This document shows positions 33,315-42,440 of a stretch of DNA of 64,000 nucleotides, one piece after another. Both the position numbers and the translations under genes were made by a program. Position 1 is the stretch's first letter. Every line of letters begins with the position of its first letter. Origin of the DNA: Leptospira fletcheri (GTDB taxonomy: Bacteria; Spirochaetota; Leptospiria; Leptospirales; Leptospiraceae); NCBI RefSeq assembly GCF_004769195.1, contig NZ_RQET01000008.1:1-64000 (forward strand), given 5' to 3'. The notes beneath the pieces were generated by a model. The model had not been told where the DNA came from. It was given only the letters and a program-made list of their open reading frames with translations, and did not search any database.

Positions 33315-33929
33315 ATGAATCGACGACCACTCCTACTTCTATTGATCCTCGCCTTCGGATCGCAATACGATTGCACGGAGACAAGCCTACCGGTATTTCC
33401 CGTTTCAGAAGGAGCATGCCAAAGTAACAACCTCCCCGTCCTGGTCCAACCCGAAGAAGATATCCGCGCGGGCAACGATCTCTTAGCTACGTATTGCAAA
33501 GCGGACATAACGCCCCAAGGTTTCGAACTGAGGATCTCGTACGTATTTCGGGACGAATCGCATCCGAATGTTTGGAAGGACAAGATCTATCGGATTTATA
33601 GAAAATTCAAGTACGGTCGAACCATGGACATAGAATCCGTACTCGTGAGGTGGAAGGCGAACGGAGACTTGGAAGAAATCGACTTGAAGAACGTCTACTC
33701 TAACGATCAAGTTTTCCGAAGCGATCCGGTCCGGCACTACGATTCCGTATTAAAGCCTACAAGAATGGAATTCCGTAACCTTCGTCCCGTCCTGTTCGTA
33801 AACACATGGAATCATATGTTCGGGGAAAAGGACACGAATCCACAGTTACCTAAAATGGAAATCCTGGACACGGAGCTCAGATACGGTTCGCGGGAATCTC
33901 TGGACGGCTATTTCCGAGGAGACAATTGA
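33315..33929 (+). CDS. Exported hypothetical protein, possible lipoprotein
   Basis: The 204-residue protein starts MNRRPLLLLLILAFGSQYDC, a short signal with cysteine at residue 20 in a loose spirochaetal lipobox position. The rest is mostly beta with no known motif. A TTGACA at 33266-33271 lies in the divergent gap but its -10 partner is poor. Family unknown. Confidence 0.7.
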   Translation: MNRRPLLLLLILAFGSQYDCTETSLPVFPVSEGACQSNNLPVLVQPEEDIRAGNDLLATYCKADITPQGFELRISYVFRDESHPNVWKDKIYRIYRKFKYGRTMDIESVLVRWKANGDLEEIDLKNVYSNDQVFRSDPVRHYDSVLKPTRMEFRNLRPVLFVNTWNHMFGEKDTNPQLPKMEILDTELRYGSRESLDGYFRGDN

Positions 33930-33996
33930 AAAAGCCTTTTCCGAGGGGCCCGAAGGAAAATCCTAGGAGAAACTAAAGGAAAAAGGCAGGAGCTCC

Positions 33997-35175
33997 ATGG
34001 CACAAATCCCAACAAACCCCTTTGCGGAACTTGCACCGAAAACTCCGGTGGATACCGGTAAGGTCAAAAAGGGGATTTACGGACGTTATCTAGAAGAATT
34101 TACGGAAGGCGCGATTTTCGAACACCCAAGGGAATTGACCATAGACAGGGCATTTGCCCAAGAGTTCGCCACCACTTTTATGGAAGCGAATCCTCTTTTT
34201 CTTTCCGCTCCTTATGCCCAAGCTCACGGATTTAAAGACCTACTGGTTTCTCCTTTGATGGTATTCAACGTAGCTCTCTCTTTGGGAGTCCAAAACGATT
34301 CCGAAAAAGCGTTGGCGAATCTAGGATACTATGACGTCCAATTTCTGAAACCTGTATACCCCGGCGATACGTTATCCGCCAAAACCAAAGTGCTAAAAGT
34401 GGACGACAAAGGTCCGGATAAACCAGGGATCGTTCATGTTCGCACGATTTGCCTGAACCAAAACCGAGAGTTGGTTCTGCAATATGAAAGAAAGATCATG
34501 ATCTACCAATCCAATGGAAAACCGAAAGGAACTCCGAAGCCGGTAGTCAAAGAAGCGTTCTTTCCCGAGACGGACAGTCCGAAAATCGAACTCCCGAACC
34601 TGAAATTTCCGAAAGGGTTCGAAACCGCGACTTGGTCGGACACTACCTTCGAAAATTTCGAAGCGGGACAAATCTACGTCCACCAGAACGGAAGAACCAT
34701 CACCGACGAACACTTCCCTTGGACGTACCGGGTCGGGAACACCCACCCTCTCCATTACGACAAACTGTATTCCGCCGGAATTTCCGGACCGATGGGCGGC
34801 GAACCCGTAGTTTATGGAGGACTCGTATTCGCTTGGTTATGCGGTCTTGCGTCCCGCGATACCACCGAAAACGTTCTTTGGGATCTGGGATTTACGGAAG
34901 GATACCATACCCAACCTTCCTTCAGCGGAGATACGGTGACCGCAATTTCCAGAGTGCTTGCCGTGAAGGATCGCGGAACCGATTTCGGAATTCCGGCCGG
35001 AGAAGTGCATATCCAATTCATCGGATTGAAAAACATCAAGGCAAACGATGCGTTCGAGAAATTCGGAGAAGAACTTTTCCTAAAGGAAAACGATAAGAAG
35101 AAACACGGTAAGGAAAAATTGCCGGAAAAAATCTTCGAGATCGAAAGAAAGATCATCGTCAAGAGAAAAGGCTGA
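33997..35175 (+). CDS. MaoC-family hotdog hydratase (double domain)
   Basis: The 392-residue protein has two hotdog domains. The first carries [40 protein letters not shown] and [17 protein letters not shown]. The second carries [34 protein letters not shown] and [14 protein letters not shown]. MaoC proteins hydrate enoyl-CoA thioesters. The D...H pair of the catalytic motif is best seen in the second half. AGGAG is 5 bases before ATG. Substrate unknown. Confidence 0.88.
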   Translation: MAQIPTNPFAELAPKTPVDTGKVKKGIYGRYLEEFTEGAIFEHPRELTIDRAFAQEFATTFMEANPLFLSAPYAQAHGFKDLLVSPLMVFNVALSLGVQNDSEKALANLGYYDVQFLKPVYPGDTLSAKTKVLKVDDKGPDKPGIVHVRTICLNQNRELVLQYERKIMIYQSNGKPKGTPKPVVKEAFFPETDSPKIELPNLKFPKGFETATWSDTTFENFEAGQIYVHQNGRTITDEHFPWTYRVGNTHPLHYDKLYSAGISGPMGGEPVVYGGLVFAWLCGLASRDTTENVLWDLGFTEGYHTQPSFSGDTVTAISRVLAVKDRGTDFGIPAGEVHIQFIGLKNIKANDAFEKFGEELFLKENDKKKHGKEKLPEKIFEIERKIIVKRKG

Positions 35176-35250
35176 TTCTCTCACCTTTCTGTCGGCGGAG
35201 AATTCGTTTTTCGTCGACTTCCTTCCTTTTTTCCGGAGCAACATCCTTTC

Positions 35251-35568
35251 TTAGGATTTTTCCAGAGTGGCGCTCATCGAGCCCTTGGACACCGCCATTC
35301 TAGGATCCGGTCCGTATTCCAAAATCAATTCCTGGATATGCTCCGCATGTTCGAATTCTCCGGAATACACCACTGTTTTCTTTTGCGTATCCACTTCCAC
35401 GGCATGATGAAAGGCCTGCTCCATAGTCATGACGCAGACTTCCATCAGCATTTCGATCACATAGTCGTACGTATGTTCGTCGTCGTCCCAGAGAACTACT
35501 TTCCAAGGTCCTCCCGTTTTTAAGGGATCCTCGACTCTAGTCTCTTCGATAACGGGTGTTTGGGACAT
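35251..35568 (-). CDS. clpS: ATP-dependent Clp protease adaptor ClpS
   Basis: ClpS delivers N-degron substrates to ClpAP. The 105-residue protein has the family core PWKVVLWDDDEHTYDYVIEML, then MTMEQAFHHAVEVD and GEFEHAEHIQELILEYG. The Asp-rich DDDEHTYDY region forms the N-degron pocket. No clpA is adjacent in the window. Confidence 0.94.
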   Translation of the reverse strand: MSQTPVIEETRVEDPLKTGGPWKVVLWDDDEHTYDYVIEMLMEVCVMTMEQAFHHAVEVDTQKKTVVYSGEFEHAEHIQELILEYGPDPRMAVSKGSMSATLEKS

Positions 35569-35627
35569 TCTCGATCTTCCCTAAAGCAGTATTTCGAAAA
35601 GATTCCTCTGATTTCCGCTCTGGAAGG

Positions 35628-36587
35628 CTATTTTAGCCGGATCGCTTTCTCTGCCAGTTCTACTATGTTTTTTGCCCTTAGGCCGAAATAATCCAGAAGT
35701 CCGGACCAGGTACCGGATTTTCCGAATGTATCCTTCATACCGAGTTTCAAGACTCGAACAGGGTATTCTTCGGAAAGAAATTCGCTGACCGCGGATCCTA
35801 AGCCGCCCACTACGTTATGCTCTTCGCAAGTCACGACGCATCCGCAAAGTTTCGCGTATTTCAGAATGGCTTCCTTATCAATGGGTTTGATCGTAGCCAT
35901 GTTCAATAAGGTGGCGTGCATCTGACGGGATTCCAGCTCTTTTACGGCGATCATCGCTTCGTTCACCAAAACTCCGTTTGCGATGATTAGGACGTCCTTC
36001 CCTTCCTGCATGACCTCGGCTTTGCCGATTTCGAATTTGTAATTCTCTCTCTGGATTACGGGAACATTAGGTCTTCCCACCCGAACATACACAGGGCCTT
36101 TGTACTCGGCGATCGTTTTGATGATCTGCTTGGTTTCGTTATAATCCGAGGGGCAGATTACGACCATTTCCGGAATCACGCGCATCGTGGCAAAATCCTC
36201 GATGCACTGGTGGGAAGCGCCGTCCTCCCCCACCGTCACACCCCCATGGGATGCCACTAATTTCACGTTCAAAAACGGATACACTACGCTGTTCCGTACC
36301 ACTTCCCAGGCTCTCCCCGAAAGGAACATTGCAAAAGAGGAAGCAAAAGGCACGTAGCCGGCTAGAGCCAGTCCGGCCGCATGTCCGACTAGGTTTTGCT
36401 CCGCAACTCCCACGTTGAAAAATCGATCCGGGTAGGATTTGGCGAATTTATTCGTTTTCGTGGATCCGGACAAATCCGCATCCAAAACCACGATGTCCTT
36501 CCGCTCTGCTCCTAATTCATGAAGAGCGTCGCCGTAACCGTCACGGGTTGCTTTTTGGTCAGAAGTGGAAACAGAAGGTGCACCCAT
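35628..36587 (-). CDS. Transketolase C-terminal subunit (pyrimidine-binding and C domains)
   Basis: The 319-residue protein covers the pyrimidine-binding and C-terminal domains of a split transketolase: [78 protein letters not shown]. It lacks the thiamine-diphosphate N-terminal half, which must come from another locus because it is not in this window. Its start overlaps the metK stop (TGATG), so the two are translationally coupled. It could also be part of a DXS-like or specialised transketolase. Confidence 0.9.
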   Translation of the reverse strand: MGAPSVSTSDQKATRDGYGDALHELGAERKDIVVLDADLSGSTKTNKFAKSYPDRFFNVGVAEQNLVGHAAGLALAGYVPFASSFAMFLSGRAWEVVRNSVVYPFLNVKLVASHGGVTVGEDGASHQCIEDFATMRVIPEMVVICPSDYNETKQIIKTIAEYKGPVYVRVGRPNVPVIQRENYKFEIGKAEVMQEGKDVLIIANGVLVNEAMIAVKELESRQMHATLLNMATIKPIDKEAILKYAKLCGCVVTCEEHNVVGGLGSAVSEFLSEEYPVRVLKLGMKDTFGKSGTWSGLLDYFGLRAKNIVELAEKAIRLK

Positions 36588-37747
36588 CAGCCTTTCAATG
36601 CCTCTGCTTTATCCGTTTTTTCCCACGTAAACGTCTCTCCGCTTCTTCCGAAGTGGCCATAAGCGGCAGTCTCACGGTATTTTCTTCCCGGTTCCAGTAG
36701 CTTCAAGGAATCGGTGATTCCTCTTGGAGTTAACTTGAAATTCGCACGGATCCGTTTTACGATTTCCGCCTCGGATAATTTTCCGGTTCCGAACGTGTCC
36801 ACATGGACGGAAACAGGTTCTGCAACCCCGATCGCATACGCCAATTGCACTTCGCACTGAGAAGCGAGTCCCGCTGCGACCACGTTTTTAGCGATGTATC
36901 TTCCCATATATGCCGCAGATCGGTCGACTTTGGAAGGATCCTTTCCGGAGAAGGCTCCTCCTCCGTGGCGGCCATAACCGCCGTACGTGTCTACAATGAT
37001 CTTTCTTCCGGTCAGTCCCGTATCACCGTGCGGTCCGCCGATGATGAATTGTCCAGTCGGATTGATGAAGAATTTCGTATCTTTCAGGAAATTTCCCGGA
37101 ATCACTTTTTTAATGCACTCTTCGATGACCGATTCTTCGATTTTTTTATGAGCCACTTCGGGAGTGTGTTGGGTGGAAATTACCACGGTATCCACTCTCA
37201 CCGGCTTGCCGTCCTTGTATTCCACGGTTACCTGGGACTTGGCATCCGGGCGGAGCCAGCTCAGTTTTTTATCGTGTCTCAGTCGGGCAAGAAATTTGAC
37301 CAGTTCGTGGGAATAATAAATGGGCATGGGCATCAGTTCCGGCGTCTCGTCGATGGCGAAGCCGAACATCAAACCTTGGTCGCCCGCTCCCTGCTCCTTG
37401 AACAATCCTTCTCCTTCCGTAACTCCTTGGGAAATATCAGGACTTTGGGCGTGGATGTGAGTGGAAACGACTGCGAAATCCGCATCGAAACCCATGGAAA
37501 TATCCGTATAACCTATATCGCGGATCACGCCTCTTGCAAGTTCGGCGGCGTCTACCTTGCCTTTGCTAGTCACTTCTCCCGCAACCACGACGAGATTAGT
37601 AGTCACCAAAGATTCGCAGGCGACCCTAGATTTTGGGTCCTGGGCCAGATACGCGTCCAAAATCGCGTCTGAAATTTGATCGCAAACCTTGTCCGGGTGG
37701 CCTTCCGAGACCGATTCCGAAGTAAAGATAAAGTCTTTCAGGGACAT
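36587..37747 (-). CDS. metK: S-adenosylmethionine synthase
   Basis: MetK makes SAM from methionine and ATP. Landmarks are [53 protein letters not shown] and [20 protein letters not shown]. The 386-residue length is normal. A TTGACA hexamer (37830-37835, minus strand) lies 82 bases upstream with TTTTTA 17 bases on; promoter call weak. I looked for a SAM riboswitch and saw none. Confidence 0.98.
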   Translation of the reverse strand: MSLKDFIFTSESVSEGHPDKVCDQISDAILDAYLAQDPKSRVACESLVTTNLVVVAGEVTSKGKVDAAELARGVIRDIGYTDISMGFDADFAVVSTHIHAQSPDISQGVTEGEGLFKEQGAGDQGLMFGFAIDETPELMPMPIYYSHELVKFLARLRHDKKLSWLRPDAKSQVTVEYKDGKPVRVDTVVISTQHTPEVAHKKIEESVIEECIKKVIPGNFLKDTKFFINPTGQFIIGGPHGDTGLTGRKIIVDTYGGYGRHGGGAFSGKDPSKVDRSAAYMGRYIAKNVVAAGLASQCEVQLAYAIGVAEPVSVHVDTFGTGKLSEAEIVKRIRANFKLTPRGITDSLKLLEPGRKYRETAAYGHFGRSGETFTWEKTDKAEALKG

Positions 37748-37944
37748 TCGGTTTAATTCCTAGTTATTCTATCTTGGCGAAGGGATTTATAATCCCGCCA
37801 TAAAACTAAAAACCTCCGGAACCCAACACTGTCAAGTGAATCCGCCCCCATACTCAGGCCAAGTTTCCGCTTTGATTTAAATTTAGCCGCCTTTCCGTGA
37901 AATTGGTTTGTAGGATTTCAGCACGGCGAAAAAGGTTTTCTGAG

Positions 37945-38343
37945 ATGAAAATTCGGGTTTCCGATATCAAGGTAAAAAACCGAATTCGTAAAGATTTGGG
38001 GGAACTCCAAAGCCTTCGCAATTCAATCCAGACCCTCGGTCTTTTGCACCCAATCATTATCGATTTAGATAACAAACTGGTTTCGGGAGAAAGACGCTTG
38101 GAATGCGTCAAGTCCCTAGGCTGGGAATATGTGGACGTCCGCATCGTAGACGTGCAAAGCAAGAAAGAACGAGTCCTGATAGAAGCCGAAGAAAATAACG
38201 TACGCCTACCGTTTTCCTTAGAAGAACAGGAAAGAGTGAAAAAACTTTTAAAACGCTATTCTTATACCGGGATCCTAGGAAGGTTCTGGGCCTGGCTCCT
38301 GGACCTCTGGGATTGGTTCTGGAACTGGATCTCGCACAGATAA
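37945..38343 (+). CDS. ParB/Srx-fold domain protein with Trp-rich C-terminal tail
   Basis: ATG 37945 starts the conserved ParB N-terminal pattern (MKIRVSDIKVKNRIRKDLG, LGLLHPIIIDLDNKLVSGER, RRLECVKSLGW). Longer frames begin in non-conserved sequence. The protein is only 132 residues: it lacks the ParB helix-turn-helix and dimer domains. Its last 21 residues carry six tryptophans in 15 positions (FWAWLLDLWDWFWNW), suggesting membrane interface binding. The domain may bind CTP as ParB does; I cannot verify the catalytic Arg patch beyond GERR. Confidence 0.82.
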   Translation: MKIRVSDIKVKNRIRKDLGELQSLRNSIQTLGLLHPIIIDLDNKLVSGERRLECVKSLGWEYVDVRIVDVQSKKERVLIEAEENNVRLPFSLEEQERVKKLLKRYSYTGILGRFWAWLLDLWDWFWNWISHR

Positions 38344-38404
38344 AAAATCCGAAATCGCGTTAAAACGAATTTCCGATCCGATCTTTCCCGTATTTTCTTC
38401 CTTT

Positions 38405-38437
38405 TTTTGATTCCGAAAGAGAATTCCGGAATCAAAA
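38405..38437. repeat. Perfect 11-base inverted repeat in the lipL32 upstream region
   Basis: TTTTGATTCCG (38405-38415) and CGGAATCAAAA (38427-38437) are exact complements around an 11-base loop. The T-run is on the 5' side, so this is not an ordinary plus-strand terminator. It sits about 160 bases before the lipL32 promoter in the 292-base gap after the ParB-like gene. It could be a protein binding site or messenger structure; nothing else obvious lies in the gap. Confidence 0.45.
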
Positions 38438-38576
38438 GCAAACGCCTCTTCTTTTCCTTTTTCAAAAAAACACATGTAACGTTTAAAGCGACAGACCGTT
38501 CAATTTTTTATTTTCTGGATCCGACCAACCTTTTTTGCGACGCCAAAAACCGGGAAAGAAAAATTTATTAATTCTA

Positions 38577-38605
38577 TTTACAAAAAGAAAACGGTTCCTT
38601 AGTGT
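38577..38605 (+). promoter_or_regulatory. Likely lipL32 promoter
   Basis: TTTACA (38577-38582), 17-base spacer, TAGTGT (38600-38605), with the AT-rich stretch just before. The -10 is imperfect but it is the best sigma-70-like pair before the gene. The lipL32 Shine-Dalgarno AGGAGAG (38621-38627) lies 8 bases from ATG and can pair with a nearby CTCC (GGAG-AGT-CTCC). Confidence 0.5.
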
Positions 38606-38635
38606 GAGCAATCCATAACAAGGAGAGTCTCCCGA

Positions 38636-39460
38636 ATGAAAAAGTCTTCGATTCTTATAGGCTCCGCAATGATCGCAAGTTTAGTAGCTTGTTCCGGCGG
38701 ATTGCCTACACTTAAAAGCTCTATCCCCTTACCTGATACCGGTTTGGGAATTAGCGCACCGTCCGTTCCAGGAGTTGCGGCTCCGAAGCCAACCCTCGGG
38801 TATTCCGAAACCGTAAACTACTGGGGATTCATCAAACCGGGCCAACAAAGCGACGGTATTGTAGATGGAAAGAAAAAAGCGTATTACCTATACGTTTGGG
38901 TTCCTGCTGCAGTCGCTGAAATCGGCGTGCGTATGATTTCCCCGACCGGTGAAATCGGAGAGCCCGGCGCTCACGATATCGTAAGCGATAGCTTCAAAGC
39001 TGCCACTCCGGAAGAAAAAAATATGCCGAACTGGTTCGACACTTGGATCCGTGTAGAGCGTATGGCTGCGATTATGCCTGACCAAATCGACGCAGCTTCC
39101 AAAAAACCTGCCGTTCAAAAACTCAAAGACGATGACGACGGTGATGATACGTACCACGAAGAGCGTCACGCTAAGTACAACTCTTTGACTAGAATCACCA
39201 TTCCAACCATCCCCAAAAGTTTGGATGAGCTGAAAAATATCGATACGAAAAAACTTTTAGTTCGCGGTCTTTACAGAATCGCGTTCACCACCTACAAACC
39301 AGGTGAAGTAAAAGGATCTTTCGTTGCAACTGTCGGTGTTCTCGGCGTTCCAGGAACTCCAGGACTTTCTCCGATCGTTCATTCGAACCCGGAAGAATTG
39401 CAAAAACAAGCGATTGCTGCTGAAGAAGCTCTGAAAAAAGCTCTTTCCGGATCTAAATAA
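38636..39460 (+). CDS. lipL32: Major outer-membrane lipoprotein LipL32
   Basis: The 274-residue protein has a signal peptide and lipobox SLVAC with lipidated Cys at 19. The LipL32 core is clear: [53 protein letters not shown], a Ca-binding acidic loop [39 protein letters not shown] and [20 protein letters not shown]. LipL32 is the most abundant leptospiral protein; it is known from pathogenic and intermediate species. Residues about 20-55 differ strongly from the L. interrogans sequence I recall. Codons lean to the fast set (GTA, GGT, CGT) more than neighbours. It has its own promoter and terminator. Confidence 0.97.
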   Translation: MKKSSILIGSAMIASLVACSGGLPTLKSSIPLPDTGLGISAPSVPGVAAPKPTLGYSETVNYWGFIKPGQQSDGIVDGKKKAYYLYVWVPAAVAEIGVRMISPTGEIGEPGAHDIVSDSFKAATPEEKNMPNWFDTWIRVERMAAIMPDQIDAASKKPAVQKLKDDDDGDDTYHEERHAKYNSLTRITIPTIPKSLDELKNIDTKKLLVRGLYRIAFTTYKPGEVKGSFVATVGVLGVPGTPGLSPIVHSNPEELQKQAIAAEEALKKALSGSK

Positions 39461-39491
39461 TCGTTTGTAGAAAATCGGGAAATTCCCGGGA

Positions 39492-39524
39492 AAAGCCGCC
39501 TTATTTTAGGCGGCTTTTTTTATA
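39492..39524 (+). terminator. Strong rho-independent terminator after lipL32
   Basis: AAAGCCGCC (39492-39500) and GGCGGCTTT (39509-39517) form a perfect 9-base stem with loop TTATTTTA, followed by a T-run. It ends the monocistronic lipL32 message. It is weakly bidirectional for the convergent gene, with a short A-run on the other side. Confidence 0.92.
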
Positions 39525-39526
39525 TT

Positions 39527-40228
39527 TTAGCTGATTTTCTTTAAAAGATCCGGAATATTCGGGCGGACGGAAGAAGCGCCCAATTCCTGGATCCGATCCG
39601 ATTCCATCCTGTAAGTTCCTTTTTGGCCTGCCCAGACCGCGTTCACCATGGCTTTTGCCACCGTACTAGCTTGAATCGACCTATATTTCCGTGCGGGTCC
39701 GATGAGAAGAGGATTGATGAAAAGCGCCAAGAAAGATCCGATCTTTTCGCCGAACCGGAATTCGGATCGGTCCCCTTCCAAAAGGGAGGGCCTAAAAATT
39801 CCACAATAGGGAAATTTTAAATCGACCACCGCCTCCTCGACTTCTCCCTTTACTTTATTATAAAATACCAATGAATGCTGATCTGCCCCGAGGGAACTGA
39901 CCAGGGAAAAATGCGACACCCCCGACGCTTTCGCCGCCTTTGCGAAAGAAAGAGTATATTCGTAATCCGTTTTACGGAAATTCTCCTTAGTTTTAGCCCG
40001 TTTCATAGTGGTGCCAAGAGCCGCAAAAGCGTCCGTTACACCCGGCGGAAAATCGGGCAATCTATCCCAATCCACCTGAACGATTTCCAATTTCGAATGA
40101 GACAGGGACAGAGGTCGCCTCGTAAAAGCGTATACTTTTTCCCAATCCGGGTCCAGCAAAAGCTCCTTCAAAAGATGCCCTCCAACCAGACCTGTTCCTC
40201 CCGCAACGATCGCAACCCGATGATCCAT
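39527..40228 (-). CDS. NAD(P)-binding Rossmann protein (atypical SDR)
   Basis: The 233-residue protein begins VAIVAGGTGLVGGHLLKELL, a GxxGxxG nucleotide site, and continues with ALGTTMKRAKTKENFRKTDY, FSLVSSLGADQHSLVFYNKVKGEVEE and YCGIFRPSLLEGDRSEFRFG. This is the HTATIP2/oxidoreductase-like group of NmrA/atypical SDRs. Substrate unknown. It faces lipL32 across the terminator. Confidence 0.88.
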   Translation of the reverse strand: MDHRVAIVAGGTGLVGGHLLKELLLDPDWEKVYAFTRRPLSLSHSKLEIVQVDWDRLPDFPPGVTDAFAALGTTMKRAKTKENFRKTDYEYTLSFAKAAKASGVSHFSLVSSLGADQHSLVFYNKVKGEVEEAVVDLKFPYCGIFRPSLLEGDRSEFRFGEKIGSFLALFINPLLIGPARKYRSIQASTVAKAMVNAVWAGQKGTYRMESDRIQELGASSVRPNIPDLLKKIS

Positions 40229-40359
40229 ATATTCTCCGATTTACGTTAAAGGGCAGTCTGCAAAGGATCTCGCGTCGACACATTAATTTTGCGGAGAATC
40301 TTAATTTTCCATGAAAGATAAAGAATTGATCGGTTCCGGTGCGAGTCTAAGATCTTACC

Positions 40360-41703
40360 ATGCCTTTTCCCGAATATTTACCTAAATTCCTATGCAGAAT
40401 ATTAGAAAACACGAACCGGGCGCGAATGAACGAATCCACTCGCCGGGTCATCGAAAACGAAGAGTTGATCGGCGCTTACGTCTCCAACGGATTCCGCTAC
40501 CTGCTGTTGGCGTTTTTCGGATTTCAAATATTGGCAAATCTCCATACGGGAGATCCGTGGATCAACGGAATCGGCATCGGACTATTTGCGTTGGTCACGG
40601 TCGGACATACGATCGTAATCCGGACCTGTCCCAAATGGGCCGTTTCAGCGTATTCTTACATCTCTCTCTTTGCCGATTTTGCCATCATCTCGGCCGTTCT
40701 GATTTCCTATACCTATTTGGCGAGTCCGGACAACTTGGGCTTTGCGCTCAAAAACCCCCTCCAAAGTTATTTTTATTTTCCCCTGGCTTTCTCTCTAGTC
40801 CAATTCAGACTTAGATTGGTATTGTTAAGCGTAGTACTGTATTATCTCTTCTATTTCGGTTTCTTTATATACGCTCAACTTCTAGGAAAAATCACGTACG
40901 CTCATGATTGGCTGGATTACGTGATGGGACCGAATCTACTTTTAGGAGATGCCCTGGCAGGAAGGCCGCTCATCTACCTTGTCCTAGCGTTCTTTTTCTG
41001 TTTCGGGATCCTTCGTACCCTGATCATGATCCGTCGGATCGGGGAAGCGGAAGCACAGCGAGGGCTTCTCTCCCGATATTTTTCTCCGGGAATGGTAAAA
41101 GAAATGATGTCCAATCCTGAGGTGCTCGCGGGAAGAAGGCAGACGGCGACCATCCTGTTTACGGACATCCGTAATTTTACGGCGCTTTCCGAAAATATGG
41201 ATCCTTTAGAATTAGGAAAATTTCTCTCTTCGATCCGGGAAATTCTGACGGAATGCGTCTTTGAATTCGGGGGGACCCTGGACAAGTACATAGGTGACGC
41301 AGTCATGGCTACGTTCGGAACTCCTTATCCCTCGGAGGATCCCGCGTCCGACGCCATCCGAGCATTGCATTGCGGAAAAAGGATGCTGGAGAGACTCGGA
41401 AAATTCAACGACCAAAGAGTCTCGGAGGGATTTCCTCCCTTAAGCATAGGAATCGGAATCCATACGGGAGAAGTATTTTCCGGCAATATCGAAACCAGCA
41501 AAAGAGCGGAATTTACGGTTATCGGAGACGCGGTCAACACCGCTTCCAGAATCGAATCGCTTACGAAGAATTTCGGAAAGGAGTTTTTAGTTTCGGAAGA
41601 GACTTGGAAACTCGCCGGAGCAAATTTTACCGGAGAGACCTTGCCCCCCGTTCAAGTCAAAGGCAAAGAAAAACTCGTAACCGTGATCGCGGTAGGTGCC
41701 TGA
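40360..41703 (+). CDS. Membrane class III adenylate/guanylate cyclase
   Basis: The 447-residue protein has five to six membrane helices (about residues 48-230) then a class III catalytic domain: LFTDIRNFTALSE with the first metal Asp, GTLDKYIGDAVMATFGTPYP with the second, and EFTVIGDAVNTASRIESLTK. The Lys in DKYIGD and Asp in VIGDAVN fit adenylate specificity, though this is not certain. A HAMP or PAS domain is not seen. Probably a membrane signal-linked cAMP maker. The start has no clear ribosome binding site; ATG 40426 is an alternative. Confidence 0.9.
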   Translation: MPFPEYLPKFLCRILENTNRARMNESTRRVIENEELIGAYVSNGFRYLLLAFFGFQILANLHTGDPWINGIGIGLFALVTVGHTIVIRTCPKWAVSAYSYISLFADFAIISAVLISYTYLASPDNLGFALKNPLQSYFYFPLAFSLVQFRLRLVLLSVVLYYLFYFGFFIYAQLLGKITYAHDWLDYVMGPNLLLGDALAGRPLIYLVLAFFFCFGILRTLIMIRRIGEAEAQRGLLSRYFSPGMVKEMMSNPEVLAGRRQTATILFTDIRNFTALSENMDPLELGKFLSSIREILTECVFEFGGTLDKYIGDAVMATFGTPYPSEDPASDAIRALHCGKRMLERLGKFNDQRVSEGFPPLSIGIGIHTGEVFSGNIETSKRAEFTVIGDAVNTASRIESLTKNFGKEFLVSEETWKLAGANFTGETLPPVQVKGKEKLVTVIAVGA

Positions 41704-41727
41704 GCTCGTCCCGTTTCCGAAACAAGG

Positions 41728-41756
41728 GCGTCGTCCGGTGGTGCTCCGAACGACGC
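41728..41756. repeat. Inverted repeat between convergent genes
   Basis: GCGTCGT (41728-41734) and ACGACGC (41750-41756) pair perfectly; an inner CGG/CCG can add to the stem. No T-run follows on either strand. It lies between the cyclase stop and the DUF962 stop and might act as a weak bidirectional terminator. Confidence 0.35.
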
Positions 41757-41807
41757 ACTAGGAAAGTGAAAGGTTTCGCATCATGAAAGGCAGGCTTTCA
41801 AAGGAAA

Positions 41808-42143
41808 CTACTTCACCCCAGCTTTTTGGAGTTCTTTTCCCAATTGGCCGGTAATGGTGTAGAAAAACATTCTCCAATCGCTTAAAAAGGATTTCACCGG
41901 ATAGGTGAACGTGGCCGGGCGATTTTTTTCCACGAAGAAATGGCCGATCCATGCGAATAGATAACCGCTGAACAAGGCACCTAACAGATACCAAGCGTTT
42001 AAAAATACGATGGAGGAAAGGATCCACGCCAATGCGATGGACGTTCCGACAAAATGCAGAAAGCGATTGAATTTGTTGGAATGCTCTCGCAGGTAAAACG
42101 GCCAAAATTCCCCGAGCGTATTGTATTGTATTTCTTCCGACAT
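41808..42143 (-). CDS. DUF962/Mpo1-like membrane protein
   Basis: ATG 42143 has GGAGGAG about 4 bases upstream and is preferred to 42164. The 111-residue protein has the DUF962 pattern EFWPFYLREHSNKFNRFLHF, two central membrane helices and WIGHFFVEKNRPATFTYP. Yeast Mpo1 of this family is an alpha-dioxygenase of 2-hydroxy fatty acids; activity here is unproven. The conserved His residues are present. Confidence 0.9.
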   Translation of the reverse strand: MSEEIQYNTLGEFWPFYLREHSNKFNRFLHFVGTSIALAWILSSIVFLNAWYLLGALFSGYLFAWIGHFFVEKNRPATFTYPVKSFLSDWRMFFYTITGQLGKELQKAGVK

Positions 42144-42315
42144 GAACTCCTCCGTCCACATCATACCACTCCAAGACCCGACCCCGCAACCTTAAATCGA
42201 TCCTCTTTCTTCCTCTTTTACGATCGGGAATTTCCCTAAAAATTCCGCAAATCCCGGTTTTTTGAAACGGAGGAAATGAAAGATTCCGGGCCGATTTGTG
42301 CCAGATTGACAAAAA

Positions 42316-42342
42316 TTAGCACTCTCCCGATCAAAGTGCTTG
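42316..42342 (+). promoter_or_regulatory. CIRCE operator 1 (HrcA binding site)
   Basis: TTAGCACTC (42316-42324), nine-base spacer, AAGTGCTTG (42334-42342), against consensus TTAGCACTC-N9-GAGTGCTAA. The right arm matches in six or seven of nine positions. It directly abuts and overlaps a TTGACA box (42340-42345), the likely groES -35, so HrcA binding would block polymerase. Confidence 0.85.
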
Positions 42343-42366
42343 ACAACCTTTCCCTACGGATTTTTC
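42340..42366 (+). promoter_or_regulatory. Probable groES promoter
   Basis: The perfect -35 hexamer TTGACA (42340-42345) lies between the two CIRCE elements. The -10 is unclear; the best T-rich stretch is at 42361-42366, 15 bases away. Position relative to the operators supports it more than the -10 does. Confidence 0.45.
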
Positions 42367-42380
42367 CTGAACCGGAACCC

Positions 42381-42407
42381 CCAGCACTCTATCCAAGAAA
42401 GTGCTAA
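42381..42407 (+). promoter_or_regulatory. CIRCE operator 2 (HrcA binding site)
   Basis: CCAGCACTC (42381-42389), nine-base spacer, AAGTGCTAA (42399-42407). Seven and eight of nine positions match the consensus arms. It lies 65 bases downstream of operator 1 and 33 bases before groES, in the leader of the message. The pair is a clear sign of HrcA-controlled heat-shock expression. Confidence 0.88.
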
Positions 42408-42440
42408 GGAATTATTTTAAATCTCAAAGGAGAAAAGTCT

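Noticed and set aside
35175..35215. Terminator between MaoC and clpS
   Set aside because: Stem of only six pairs with a 17-base loop; too weak to call.
37748..37944. SAM riboswitch upstream of metK
   Set aside because: No conserved four-way junction or SAM-box pattern was recognisable by eye; only a TTGACA and a weak -10 remain.
38405..38437. Rho-independent terminator of the ParB-like gene
   Set aside because: The T-run is on the 5' side of the stem on the plus strand, so the shape does not fit a terminator in that direction.
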